DNA of 64,000 nt from Aliidiomarina quisquiliarum (lineage in GTDB: Bacteria > Pseudomonadota > Gammaproteobacteria > Enterobacterales > Alteromonadaceae): positions 124,001 to 188,000 of the forward strand of contig NZ_JAMFTN010000020.1 in NCBI RefSeq assembly GCF_023922585.1, given 5' to 3'. The translations under genes were made by a program, and so were the position numbers. Below, piece by piece: positions 56,317-64,000 of this stretch; position 1 is the first letter of the stretch, and the number at the start of each line of letters is the position of its first letter. The notes beneath the pieces are model-generated. The model saw only the letters and a program-made list of their open reading frames with translations. It was not told the origin of the DNA and did not search any database.

Positions 56317-58419
56317 ATGCGTTGGTTAACGCTCGCAATTACTATTATTTTATTTAGTTTAAGTTTTAGCCCGCTTGCCCAGGCAAGTTCGGCGAGTAGC
56401 AGCCCTGTTACCACAGGTTGGCTGCAGCACCCTGATCACCCACCGGTAGAAGTACGTTTAAGCCTAACAGGGGTAACCCAGCCTGAAAGCAACGAAGTAG
56501 AAGGCTTGCTAGAAGTTCGTTTACAAAACGACTGGAAAACCTATTGGCGCTCGCCGGGCGAAGGTGGCATTGCGCCTATGGCCAGTTGGCAGCACAGCAA
56601 TAACTTAGCCGCGGTACAATGGCAATGGCCCGCACCCGAACGCTACAGTGTGTCGGGCGTGGAAACCGTCGGTTATAAAGAAAACGTTGCTTTTCCGCTT
56701 ACCTTTCAAGTAAACCAGTGGCACCAGCCCGTGTTGCTGCAAGGCGTGTTAACCATGTCGTCGTGCACCGATATATGCGTGCTTACCGACTACAATATTA
56801 ACCTTGAATTTATTCCTCCCCAGTTAGTACCAAATAGCGATATGTATTTTCGTTATCAGCAAGCCCTTAGCCAGGTGCCGAGCTTACTTAGCACTACCAG
56901 TAACGAAAACATGGAGGTAAAAGAAGCCTATTGGTTGGCACAGCGCAGCCAATTACAGGTACGTTTGCAAGCACTAACCAACTTGCAAAATCCCGACGTG
57001 TTTATCGACAGCTTAGCCCCCGACCTTCGCGACATAACCGTAAAGCAGCCACAAATAAGTTATAGCGGAAACGAATTGGAACTGGTGGTTAACATTGAAC
57101 ACTGGCTTGGCGATCTCGATTTAGTGGGCCAGCCCATTCAGTTGTCAATTATTGACAATCACTTTGCTTACGAACTGCAAATTGAACCCATAGCCGGCAG
57201 CATGGGTGGGCTAGGAAATAATAGCGAACCCTTGCATTGGGGCATGCTTATTTTATTTTCGCTGCTAGGCGGGCTTATTTTAAACATAATGCCCTGCGTA
57301 TTGCCGGTGCTGGGCATGAAGCTGCAGTCGGTGCTTACGGAAAATCGCCAGCAAGGGCTAGTGCGCAAGCAGTTTCTGGCTTCGGCGGCAGGTATTGTGG
57401 TGTCGTTTTGGCTTATTGCCGCCGGCTTGTTGGTGCTCAAGTACAGCGGCTCGGCCATTGGCTGGGGTATTCAATTCCAAAGCCCATACTTCCTTGGCTT
57501 TATGGTTATGGTTACTTGGCTATTTACCCTGAACTTAGCAGGGGTATTTAGCCTTCGCTTACCAAGTAATATGAATACTTGGGCGGCCACCAAGGGCGAT
57601 CAGTCCATGGCGGGCCACTTTGTGCAGGGCATGTTTGCCACCTTATTAGCTACTCCGTGTTCTGCACCTTTCCTTGGTACCGCCATTGGTTTTGCCCTAG
57701 CCGCCAGCGCCTTGCAAATGTTTACTATTTTCACCTTGCTGGGTATTGGCATGGCCTTGCCATGGATTCTTGTTGCCGCTAAACCGCGGCTGGCGCTGCT
57801 ACTGCCAAAGCCAGGCAACTGGATGAATATAACCAAAGTGGTGTTTAGCTTTATGCTTGCTGCCACCACGGTTTGGCTGTTGTTTTTATTCCGTGGGCAT
57901 CTAAACCTAAGTGTTTGGCGTTTCATATTTGTAACCATTGCACTTATTACCGGGGTATTAGTGTGGCGCACTTATGGTGCTAAGGGCGTAGCCATTAGCT
58001 TTGTGTTTGGCTTCCTAAGTTTATTTGGCGCTATTGCATTTGCGGTGTTATCTGCCGACGACTTAAATGCCCAGCCTAACTGGGAAAAACTGCAGGTACA
58101 GCAAATAAACCAAGAAGTAGCAGCAGGCAAGGTAGTGTTTGTCGATGTCACCGCCAAATGGTGTATTACCTGCAAAGCCAACGAAGTGGGCGTGCTACTA
58201 CAAAACCCTGTGTATAAAGCCTTACAAGCAAGCGACGTGGTGCTTATGCAAGGCGACTGGACAGTACCCAACGACTACGTAACCAGCTATTTGAAAATCC
58301 ATAACCGTTATGGGGTGCCGTTTAATATTGTATATGGGCCAAGTGCCCCTTATGGCATTGAACTACCCGTTATTTTAACCAGCCAAGCCGTTATAAATGC
58401 GCTCGAACAAGCGCGCTAA
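56317..58419 (+). CDS. scsB: DsbD-family protein-disulfide reductase, ScsB-like
   Basis: About 700 residues. Signal peptide, a long N-terminal periplasmic domain with a Cys pair in SSCTDICVLT, a central eight-helix DsbD domain with the two membrane cysteines in NIMPCVLPVLG (~325) and ATPCSAPFLGT, and a C-terminal thioredoxin domain with WCITCK (~615). It passes electrons from cytosolic thioredoxin to periplasmic partners, here presumably the adjacent DsbA-like protein. The frame extends to TTG 56290, but AAGGAG stands 7 nt before ATG 56317. Confidence 0.9.
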   Translation: MRWLTLAITIILFSLSFSPLAQASSASSSPVTTGWLQHPDHPPVEVRLSLTGVTQPESNEVEGLLEVRLQNDWKTYWRSPGEGGIAPMASWQHSNNLAAVQWQWPAPERYSVSGVETVGYKENVAFPLTFQVNQWHQPVLLQGVLTMSSCTDICVLTDYNINLEFIPPQLVPNSDMYFRYQQALSQVPSLLSTTSNENMEVKEAYWLAQRSQLQVRLQALTNLQNPDVFIDSLAPDLRDITVKQPQISYSGNELELVVNIEHWLGDLDLVGQPIQLSIIDNHFAYELQIEPIAGSMGGLGNNSEPLHWGMLILFSLLGGLILNIMPCVLPVLGMKLQSVLTENRQQGLVRKQFLASAAGIVVSFWLIAAGLLVLKYSGSAIGWGIQFQSPYFLGFMVMVTWLFTLNLAGVFSLRLPSNMNTWAATKGDQSMAGHFVQGMFATLLATPCSAPFLGTAIGFALAASALQMFTIFTLLGIGMALPWILVAAKPRLALLLPKPGNWMNITKVVFSFMLAATTVWLLFLFRGHLNLSVWRFIFVTIALITGVLVWRTYGAKGVAISFVFGFLSLFGAIAFAVLSADDLNAQPNWEKLQVQQINQEVAAGKVVFVDVTAKWCITCKANEVGVLLQNPVYKALQASDVVLMQGDWTVPNDYVTSYLKIHNRYGVPFNIVYGPSAPYGIELPVILTSQAVINALEQAR

Positions 58420-58446
58420 ACAACCGAAATTAAATTGGAGATAAAC

Positions 58447-59190
58447 ATGAAAAAGTGGATATTAGGATTATTATTTGCAGTAACTGGGCTAGGCGTAAGC
58501 GTGGCAATGTTGCAACCAGCTGAAGCACAAACAGCTAATGCACAAGTAACCCAGCAGGTAGAGGAAATTAATCAAATACTTTACGCCAATCCCGACATTG
58601 TTCCCGAACTGTTGAATAGCTTAAAAGGATTTTTAGAAACCAAACAGCAAAGTGAACAAGCGCAGCAAAAGTATCAACAGTGGCTGTTCAATAACGACAG
58701 AGTTCACCCATGGATGGGGGCCTCAAACCCCGAATTAACCATAGTGGTGTTTACCGACTACGACTGCCCTTATTGCAAACGCCTAGACCCACATTTGCAA
58801 AAGCTAAAAGACAATTTCCCACAAGTAAAAATTGTGAGTGTGTTTGTACCATTGCGGCAGCAACAGCTTAGCGGCAGCCCAGTGAACCCGTCGGAATTTG
58901 GTTTGAATGTATGGCACGACAATGCCGAAAAATACGCAGCAGCAGAAAACCTGCTGTACCGAAAAAACGGGTTGCACGACGCTAACTCGTTACGCCAAAT
59001 TGCTCAGCGCACAGAAACCACCGGCTTGTTAATGCAAAACAGTGAAGTGCGCGACGCCATTGCGCAAAATTACCGGGCATTCACCGAGCTTGGCCTGCGC
59101 GGCACCCCAGCCATTATGATCGGTGCAGGCGTTATTCCAGGTTATGTAGAATATGAACAGTTAGCAGAGGTGGTACGTTCACAGCTTTAG
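58447..59190 (+). CDS. scsC: Periplasmic DsbA/DsbG-like thiol isomerase, ScsC-like
   Basis: 247 residues. Signal peptide ending PAEAQ. A short helical N-terminal segment (QQVEEINQILYANPDIVPEL), which in ScsC-type proteins drives oligomerisation, precedes a thioredoxin fold with the active site DYDCPYCKRL (Cys near 106 and 109) and the cis-Pro loop RGTPAIMIG. Expected to be kept reduced by the ScsB-like protein encoded 27 nt upstream and to protect or isomerise thiols. ATG 58447 after GGAG; a TTG 12 nt earlier is less likely. Confidence 0.88.
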   Translation: MKKWILGLLFAVTGLGVSVAMLQPAEAQTANAQVTQQVEEINQILYANPDIVPELLNSLKGFLETKQQSEQAQQKYQQWLFNNDRVHPWMGASNPELTIVVFTDYDCPYCKRLDPHLQKLKDNFPQVKIVSVFVPLRQQQLSGSPVNPSEFGLNVWHDNAEKYAAAENLLYRKNGLHDANSLRQIAQRTETTGLLMQNSEVRDAIAQNYRAFTELGLRGTPAIMIGAGVIPGYVEYEQLAEVVRSQL

Positions 59191-59202
59191 TATGAGCCTA
59201 CG

Positions 59203-59235
59203 CGGCGGCTTTAGTTTTTGGGGCTAAAGTCGCCG
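59203..59235. repeat. Strong hairpin between convergent genes
   Basis: CGGCGGCTTTAG (59203-59214) pairs with CTAAAGTCGCCG (59224-59235) over 12 bp with one G-U, 9-nt loop. A smaller hairpin TGAGC-ATTAA-GCTCA follows at 59242-59256. Neither has a good T tract. Likely limits read-through or protects 3' ends of the scsC-like and chemoreceptor messages. Confidence 0.5.
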
Positions 59236-59253
59236 ACTGCTTGAGCATTAAGC

Positions 59254-60342
59254 TCAGCTATTTATCAGTCGGCGCAAGCGCGTCATAACATCTAAGTTGT
59301 TCGATTCCATCGCCGCTAAAGCAGCAACAGCATCGTCGTGGCGGTTGGCATAATGGGCTTTTACCGCTTCTATGGCGTAGTAGTGCACTAAGCGGTGGGG
59401 CTCTTCAATGGCGGCAAAACCTGAATGACCACGGTATTTTTCATTGCCACCGCCCTTATAGTACCAGGCGCCTAAACGGCATTCAGTTTCATCGGGTAAC
59501 GATTCTGCCTTCACATTCGAAAGCCCCGCTAATATTTGATACACAGTCAGCTTAATTTCAAGCTCTTCCAAGTTGGCTAGTTCAATTTCTGCCAATACAG
59601 CCGCATCGCCTAAAGTAGTCGACGAGGTGTTAGCTAATTCAATTAGTTTTATTAACCGAGCACGGGCAGACTCTGCCTCAAGGGCTAATAACTCCATTTC
59701 TTCACTATTAGCGCGGCTAACACCTGCAACGTTAGTGGTTTGTGTTCGAATACGGGAAATAACCGCGTCAATTTCACCCGTGGCACTGCTAGCCCGTGAA
59801 GCTAAGGTGCGTACCTCGGTTGCCACCACGCTAAAACCACGGCCATGTTCACCTGCGCGGGCCGCTTCAATGCTAGCGTTTAATGCCAGCAGCGACGTTT
59901 GTTCCGACACCCCGTGAATAATGTGCACTAGGTTAGTAATGCCATTTGTTTCTTCTTCCAAAGCTGATATTTGTTGTGCCGACTCGGCAGCTTGTTGCTT
60001 GGTGCTGCTCAACTGGTTAACTAAAGTGCTCATGCCGTTGCGCATGTGTTCAGACTCATCACGAGTGGTAAGTGCGTCGTTCCGGCGCGAGGTAAGCTTT
60101 TCAGACAGTTCGAAGAAGGAACCCTTTAATTCAGAAAGCGAGCTACTAAATTGGCCGAGGCCTGTCATTAAACGATGGTTTAAGTCTAGTTTCTTATGGG
60201 CGCTGGTAAGCTGGGCTTGGTACTGCTGAATCGACTGTTCCAGCTGTAAGTTCTGGTGTTGTAATTGTTCTGTTTCTTTTCGAGCGCGGGTAAGTTCTTG
60301 AGCGAGCTGTTCAAAACGTTTCTTAGCTGCGGTGAAAAACAT
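59254..60342 (-). CDS. Soluble chemoreceptor-like protein with CZB domain
   Basis: About 362 residues, no membrane segment. An N-terminal coiled coil ([19 protein letters not shown]), an MCP signalling region with the tip [19 protein letters not shown] and [15 protein letters not shown], then a C-terminal CZB domain with [13 protein letters not shown] and EPHRLVHYY. The first His of the CZB zinc site is not found at the expected place. The plan resembles Helicobacter TlpD. The frame reaches farther upstream (60453), but GAGGG precedes ATG 60342. Confidence 0.87.
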   Translation of the reverse strand: MFFTAAKKRFEQLAQELTRARKETEQLQHQNLQLEQSIQQYQAQLTSAHKKLDLNHRLMTGLGQFSSSLSELKGSFFELSEKLTSRRNDALTTRDESEHMRNGMSTLVNQLSSTKQQAAESAQQISALEEETNGITNLVHIIHGVSEQTSLLALNASIEAARAGEHGRGFSVVATEVRTLASRASSATGEIDAVISRIRTQTTNVAGVSRANSEEMELLALEAESARARLIKLIELANTSSTTLGDAAVLAEIELANLEELEIKLTVYQILAGLSNVKAESLPDETECRLGAWYYKGGGNEKYRGHSGFAAIEEPHRLVHYYAIEAVKAHYANRHDDAVAALAAMESNNLDVMTRLRRLINS

Positions 60343-60492
60343 GGACACCCTCTGTAGCACTAAAGTTGATGCGGGCAATGATACACCAAAGACATTAGTA
60401 ACCGAATAGCAATGATAAGAGTAGAATAAACACAGCAAAACACGCGGCAACAACTACGCTATGGTTAGGTTAAAGATTTTAAGGTGAACAAC

Positions 60493-61785
60493 ATGACAAA
60501 AATAATAGTGGTGGGCGGTGGTGCTGGTGGGCTCGAGCTTGTTACTAAGCTGGGCCGAGCCTTGGGGCGTAAAGGCAAAGCTACCGTTACCCTAGTTGAC
60601 AAAAATCGTACCCATTTATGGAAGCCGCTATTGCATGAAGTTGCCACTGGCGCCATGGACCCAGGCGTTGAAGGGCTAAGCTATCGGTCGCAAGCCTATA
60701 ACCATGGCTTTAACTTTCAATTAGGCACTTTAACCGGCCTTGATCGCGAACAAAAAGCTATTGTGCTAGCGCCCATTTACGACGATAAAGGCAAACTGCT
60801 GCTAACTGAACGCACGTTAAAATACGACATTCTGGTGCTGGCCATAGGCTCGGTGTCGAATGACTTTGGCACGAAAGGTGTGCGTGAACACTGTATTTAT
60901 CTCGACAGCCCACAACAGGCAGAACGATTTCATAATAAAATGCTTGACCTATTTTTACATTACACCAACGACGACACCATCGACGATACCGTAGATATTG
61001 CCATTGTGGGCGGCGGTGCAACGGGTGTTGAGCTTTCCGCCGAACTATATAATGCGGTTGATTACTTAAAAACTTACGGCTTCAAAAAACTAGGACCCGA
61101 AAGTTTACGCTTAACCCTAGTGGAAGCAGGGCCGCGCCTATTGCCTGTGTTACCGGAGCGCATAGCCGCTATGGCACGTAAAGAGCTTGAATTGCTAGGC
61201 GTTGATGTACGCACAGAAACCATGGTAGTTGAAGCAACTAGCGAAGGGCTTATAACCAAAAATGGCGAAACCATTCCAGCAAATTTAATGGTGTGGGCAG
61301 CAGGAATTAAAGCGCCGGGCTTCTTAAAAGACATTGGGGGCTTAGAAACCAATCGAATTAACCAGCTAGCGGTAAAAGCGACGCTACAAACCACCCGCGA
61401 CGACAATATTTACGTTATTGGCGACTGTGCTTTTTGCCTGCAAGAAAATGGCAAGCCAGTACCACCACGAGCCCAGTCGGCCCACCAAATGGCTACCCGA
61501 GCGTTTACTAACATTAAGGCGCAGCTTAATAACAAGCCACTGAAACCTTATATTTATACCGACCATGGGTCGTTAGTGAATTTAAGTAACTACACCACGG
61601 TGGGCTTACTTATGGGCAGTTTATCGCGCGGCACCATGACCGTGGAAGGGCGCTTAGCCCGCACCATTTATGTGTCGCTGTATCGTATGCACCAAATAGC
61701 ACTGCATGGCTATATGCGCACCGGCTTAATGATGCTGGTTGGCCGCATGAACCGGTATTTACGGCCACGGCTAAAGTTGCATTAA
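60493..61785 (+). CDS. ndh: Type II NADH:quinone oxidoreductase
   Basis: About 430 residues. Two dinucleotide-binding motifs: [16 protein letters not shown] for FAD at the N-terminus and [16 protein letters not shown] for NADH near residue 170; [12 protein letters not shown] and YVIGDCAF follow as usual. The C-terminal [19 protein letters not shown] is the membrane-binding tail. It oxidises NADH without pumping ions. A GTG at 60484 is possible, but AAGG at 60481 spaces best to ATG 60493. The stop codon shares TTAA with that of the convergent gene. Confidence 0.93.
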   Translation: MTKIIVVGGGAGGLELVTKLGRALGRKGKATVTLVDKNRTHLWKPLLHEVATGAMDPGVEGLSYRSQAYNHGFNFQLGTLTGLDREQKAIVLAPIYDDKGKLLLTERTLKYDILVLAIGSVSNDFGTKGVREHCIYLDSPQQAERFHNKMLDLFLHYTNDDTIDDTVDIAIVGGGATGVELSAELYNAVDYLKTYGFKKLGPESLRLTLVEAGPRLLPVLPERIAAMARKELELLGVDVRTETMVVEATSEGLITKNGETIPANLMVWAAGIKAPGFLKDIGGLETNRINQLAVKATLQTTRDDNIYVIGDCAFCLQENGKPVPPRAQSAHQMATRAFTNIKAQLNNKPLKPYIYTDHGSLVNLSNYTTVGLLMGSLSRGTMTVEGRLARTIYVSLYRMHQIALHGYMRTGLMMLVGRMNRYLRPRLKLH

Positions 61786-63518
61786 AACCACTCGGCTAGT
61801 TGTTGCAGCTCGCGAATGCGGTTGCGTTGCAGGGCAAAAGCTTCAAATACTTCCTCGAAGTCGTTGGAGTTTTTGCTAACGTGGGGCAAAGCCAAAATGG
61901 CTTGGGCGAAAAATTCGGTGTTGTTCTGACCCCAAGCTAATTGCCACCAATCAATAATTTGGCTGCGACACGCGTTTAACTTGGCTGCACTTGGTAATTT
62001 GTCCGACTTTCTCGCATTTACCCGCGAAGTAGCAGGTACTAAGTTCCATAAGTCATTATTAGGCCAGCGGGCATAGGGAAAAGCATGATCAACCGCATAC
62101 TCGCTTGGCAGCCTAATGCGCTTGCTCGACCAAACGCAATAAACCTTATCTTCATTAAGTAAGCTGTCGACTCGGTTGCGCACATGGCTCGTTTTACGCT
62201 CAGGGTCGTCCCAACGCAAGGCATTAAAATAAAGATGGCGTGAGAGTTCACGTGCTTTATTACGCCCATAACCTTCCATTAAGTTCACCCATTCGTTCAG
62301 TAAGGTTGGTTCTATCCATACGCTAAACTGGGCCATAGCGTCCCAAACATGCGTTGGAATATAAAATGAACCAAGGCTAGCCAAGTAATCACTGTCTAAT
62401 ATGAGTGAGGTAAGATTGTTTGGGGTTGGTTTGGTTTCAACGGCAAATACAGCCTCATCCGTACCAGGTAAAGTAATGTACTTTACGGGCATGTTTCTTA
62501 TTACTTGGCTTATATCTTTAAGGGTACGGTGTAAAACGTTTGCTGCAGCTGAATTAGCATCACCCGTAAGGCCGCCCGTAATCAGTGCGCCTAAGTATAA
62601 GTCAGCGCTTGCTAATGGTTTTAAAGCCGACCAGCCGGCTGGTTTAACAAAGCCTAAACCGCTATTACTATTGCTATTTTGCTGCATGTCATAGGTATCA
62701 ACTAACGGCCGATAGAGCTTGAGCCAATAAAACGCGACTAAACCTAAAGGCAGCTCCACCGTGTCGTCGGTTTGGTTGATAACGGCGCCAGGATGACCTT
62801 CAGCTATACGTAAAATGCAGCGTAACAAAGCCAGTTTATAAGTAGAGGTTTTAGTATCGTTCACCGCAATGTGGCGAATTAATGGAAAAGCGCCGGTGCC
62901 ATCATCGGGTAAAGTAAGCACAACAGTTTGCCAATATACGTGATCACGGCCTAGCTTGTCGGCTTGCTTTTGGCTGGTTACTTCTTGAAAAGAAAGACCG
63001 AACTTATTGGCTAACTGGGCCTGTTCAGACGTTGATACCTGATACATGACGCGATCTTCATGGAGCTCGTTTTCGCTTGTACTATGGCGAAGAGAAATTA
63101 CCAACTTACCATTTGGCTTTAATAACGAGCTTAATTTACGAAAAGCCCGCTCGCGTGAGCTAGGCGGAATGTGCATCCATACGGCGCTTAATAAAATAAG
63201 GTCGAACTTTATTTGTAGCGCAAACACGCTTTTTAATTCAGGTAAGGTGTCGTTGATCCAGTGAATATTGGCATCTTTGTGCTTCAGCTGAGCTAATTCA
63301 CGCATACCGTTAGCGGGCTCTACAGCAACAACATGTAGCCCTTTATTTGCTAAATATGCGCTATCGCGGCCAGAGCCTGCACCAACGTCTAATACCCAAC
63401 CGCTAGAGGGTAAATGTTGTAACCAGTTGCTATGCACGTCGGTGAAATTAAGGCTGTCGTATTGCGCGCTAAGCTGCTCGGCTTGCGTCGAGTAGTAAGT
63501 AATATTTTTACTGCCCAA
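61782..63518 (-). CDS. Methyltransferase-HNH endonuclease fusion protein
   Basis: About 578 residues (585 from the longest frame). N-terminal class I SAM methyltransferase: [19 protein letters not shown] is motif I, VVAVEP motif II and [13 protein letters not shown] motif IV region. A central domain (residues ~220-430, [37 protein letters not shown]) resembles the region that precedes HNH domains in some nucleases. The C-terminal HNH domain shows [40 protein letters not shown]. Start is uncertain: TTG 63539, or TTG 63518 with AAGGA ahead of it, used here. A restriction- or defence-like role is inference. Confidence 0.8.
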   Translation of the reverse strand: MGSKNITYYSTQAEQLSAQYDSLNFTDVHSNWLQHLPSSGWVLDVGAGSGRDSAYLANKGLHVVAVEPANGMRELAQLKHKDANIHWINDTLPELKSVFALQIKFDLILLSAVWMHIPPSSRERAFRKLSSLLKPNGKLVISLRHSTSENELHEDRVMYQVSTSEQAQLANKFGLSFQEVTSQKQADKLGRDHVYWQTVVLTLPDDGTGAFPLIRHIAVNDTKTSTYKLALLRCILRIAEGHPGAVINQTDDTVELPLGLVAFYWLKLYRPLVDTYDMQQNSNSNSGLGFVKPAGWSALKPLASADLYLGALITGGLTGDANSAAANVLHRTLKDISQVIRNMPVKYITLPGTDEAVFAVETKPTPNNLTSLILDSDYLASLGSFYIPTHVWDAMAQFSVWIEPTLLNEWVNLMEGYGRNKARELSRHLYFNALRWDDPERKTSHVRNRVDSLLNEDKVYCVWSSKRIRLPSEYAVDHAFPYARWPNNDLWNLVPATSRVNARKSDKLPSAAKLNACRSQIIDWWQLAWGQNNTEFFAQAILALPHVSKNSNDFEEVFEAFALQRNRIRELQQLAEWF

Positions 63519-63754
63519 ACTAATTTGTTCCTTGCCCAAAACACATACTGAAACGCTACCTTAAATAAAGGGGTGGGGCTAGCTTCTTGAAGATCTAAAA
63601 GTAGTAGCTGAGTGTCATGGTTTGGTTATCAGCCTATGATTCGATAGGTGTTGAAGCGCTTAGTGGCGTCAGAGAAAAAAGTTATTGCTGGGCGCGCTCG
63701 GGCCATGGAAGTTGTCGACCCAGATAGCGCAAAGGAGCAGCTAGCAAACAAAGC

Positions 63755-64000
63755 TTAGGTATAAATCGCCTTATACCAAAGGTTACTTAAAAACTCGGCT
63801 AGTTCAGTTTCCGACGAATGGCTTTTTTTCACTATTGTGTCGAGTGGCGAGTCTACTTCACTAAGTAAGCGGCGGGTGAATTCGTCGGTCATTGAGCTTA
63901 GGGCAAATACCAGCATTTGTGCTTCTGCTTCGGTTATAGCGGCTCGCTTAGCAATATTCTTAGCTACTTTTAAAATATAATCTGAGTTTAGGTTGTCGTA
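63755..64000 (-). CDS. 3' end of an unidentified CDS (partial, runs off the window)
   Basis: Open minus-strand frame of 81 codons from the window edge to TAA at 63755-63757. It reads YDNLNSDYILKVAKNIAKRA and goes on with EAEAQMLVFALSSMTDEFTR, ending NLWYKAIYT. Helical and charged, no motif recognised. It lies 216 nt upstream of the methyltransferase-HNH gene on the same strand; whether they are functionally linked cannot be seen. Confidence 0.6.
   Translation of the reverse strand, partial: YDNLNSDYILKVAKNIAKRAAITEAEAQMLVFALSSMTDEFTRRLLSEVDSPLDTIVKKSHSSETELAEFLSNLWYKAIYT

Noticed and set aside
63648-63758. Plus-strand GTG ORF of 36 codons (…RARAMEVVDPDSAKEQLANKA)
   Set aside because: Reads like coding sequence but has no SD, directly follows a stop and overlaps the end of the minus-strand partial CDS; too short to support.
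1-64000. tRNA, rRNA, CRISPR, transposase or integrase genes
   Set aside because: Scanned for cloverleaf-like CCA ends, spaced identical repeats and transposase/integrase motifs in translated frames; none convincing.

Overview
The window looks like chromosomal sequence from a marine gammaproteobacterium of the Alteromonadales, most likely Idiomarinaceae. That assignment is an inference from gene content and protein style: a group-2 type Mrp Na+/H+ antiporter operon, many secreted peptidases and lipoproteins, and a large chemotaxis/c-di-GMP complement. No marker gene was searched. Coding density is high. No rRNA, tRNA, insertion sequence, prophage or CRISPR array was seen.

Layout. 1-3315: the end of a CDS, a secreted amidohydrolase, and a cysE-cysK pair for cysteine synthesis whose upstream region carries a perfect inverted repeat. 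3401-9267: mrp operon (A/B fusion, C, D, E, F, G). 9259-14839: minus-strand hydrolases (isochorismatase-like, penicillin-acylase-like lipoprotein, M3 peptidase lipoprotein). 15030-24001: rlmJ, a CpdB-like nucleotidase lipoprotein, a Mpo1-like membrane protein, an OmpA-family protein, a zinc metalloprotease and two tandem paralogous membrane-anchored proteins. 24148-28579: three-gene unit of glutaryl-CoA dehydrogenase, a fused two-domain TPP-dependent E1, and a FabD-like acyltransferase. 28588-39340: LuxR-type regulator, GDT1 and YeiH transporters, patatin/outer-membrane fusion, rlmA, hemN behind an FNR-type promoter, a ChaC-like enzyme, a sulfide-detoxification pair (persulfide dioxygenase-like and TauE exporter), and a succinate-semialdehyde dehydrogenase. 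39568-44368: DUF2135-type lipoprotein, Na/Pi symporter-like protein, small outer-membrane barrel.

44755-54492 is the most distinctive part, a sensory cluster. It holds a decayed hemerythrin-PAS-GGDEF-EAL-CZB gene, an MCP, a GAF-PAS-GGDEF-EAL-CZB gene split by what looks like a one-base deletion in a T run, and an MCP carrying a C-terminal hemerythrin domain. A perfect FNR-type palindrome lies upstream of the last gene, with the same spacing to its -10 element as at hemN. 54524-64000: MFS transporter, an scs-like disulfide operon, a soluble chemoreceptor with a CZB domain, type II NADH dehydrogenase, a methyltransferase-HNH nuclease fusion, and the 3' end of an unidentified gene.

Functional themes are Na+/pH homeostasis (Mrp, Ndh), sulfur handling (CysE/CysK, persulfide dioxygenase/TauE, Scs), oxygen response (HemN, hemerythrin-MCP, FNR-type sites) and amino-acid or peptide catabolism (peptidases, GcdH unit, GabD-like enzyme). 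The best candidates for something new are the methyltransferase-HNH fusion, the FNR-linked hemerythrin chemoreceptor beside a decaying hemerythrin/c-di-GMP gene, and the GcdH-E1-FabD-like unit.
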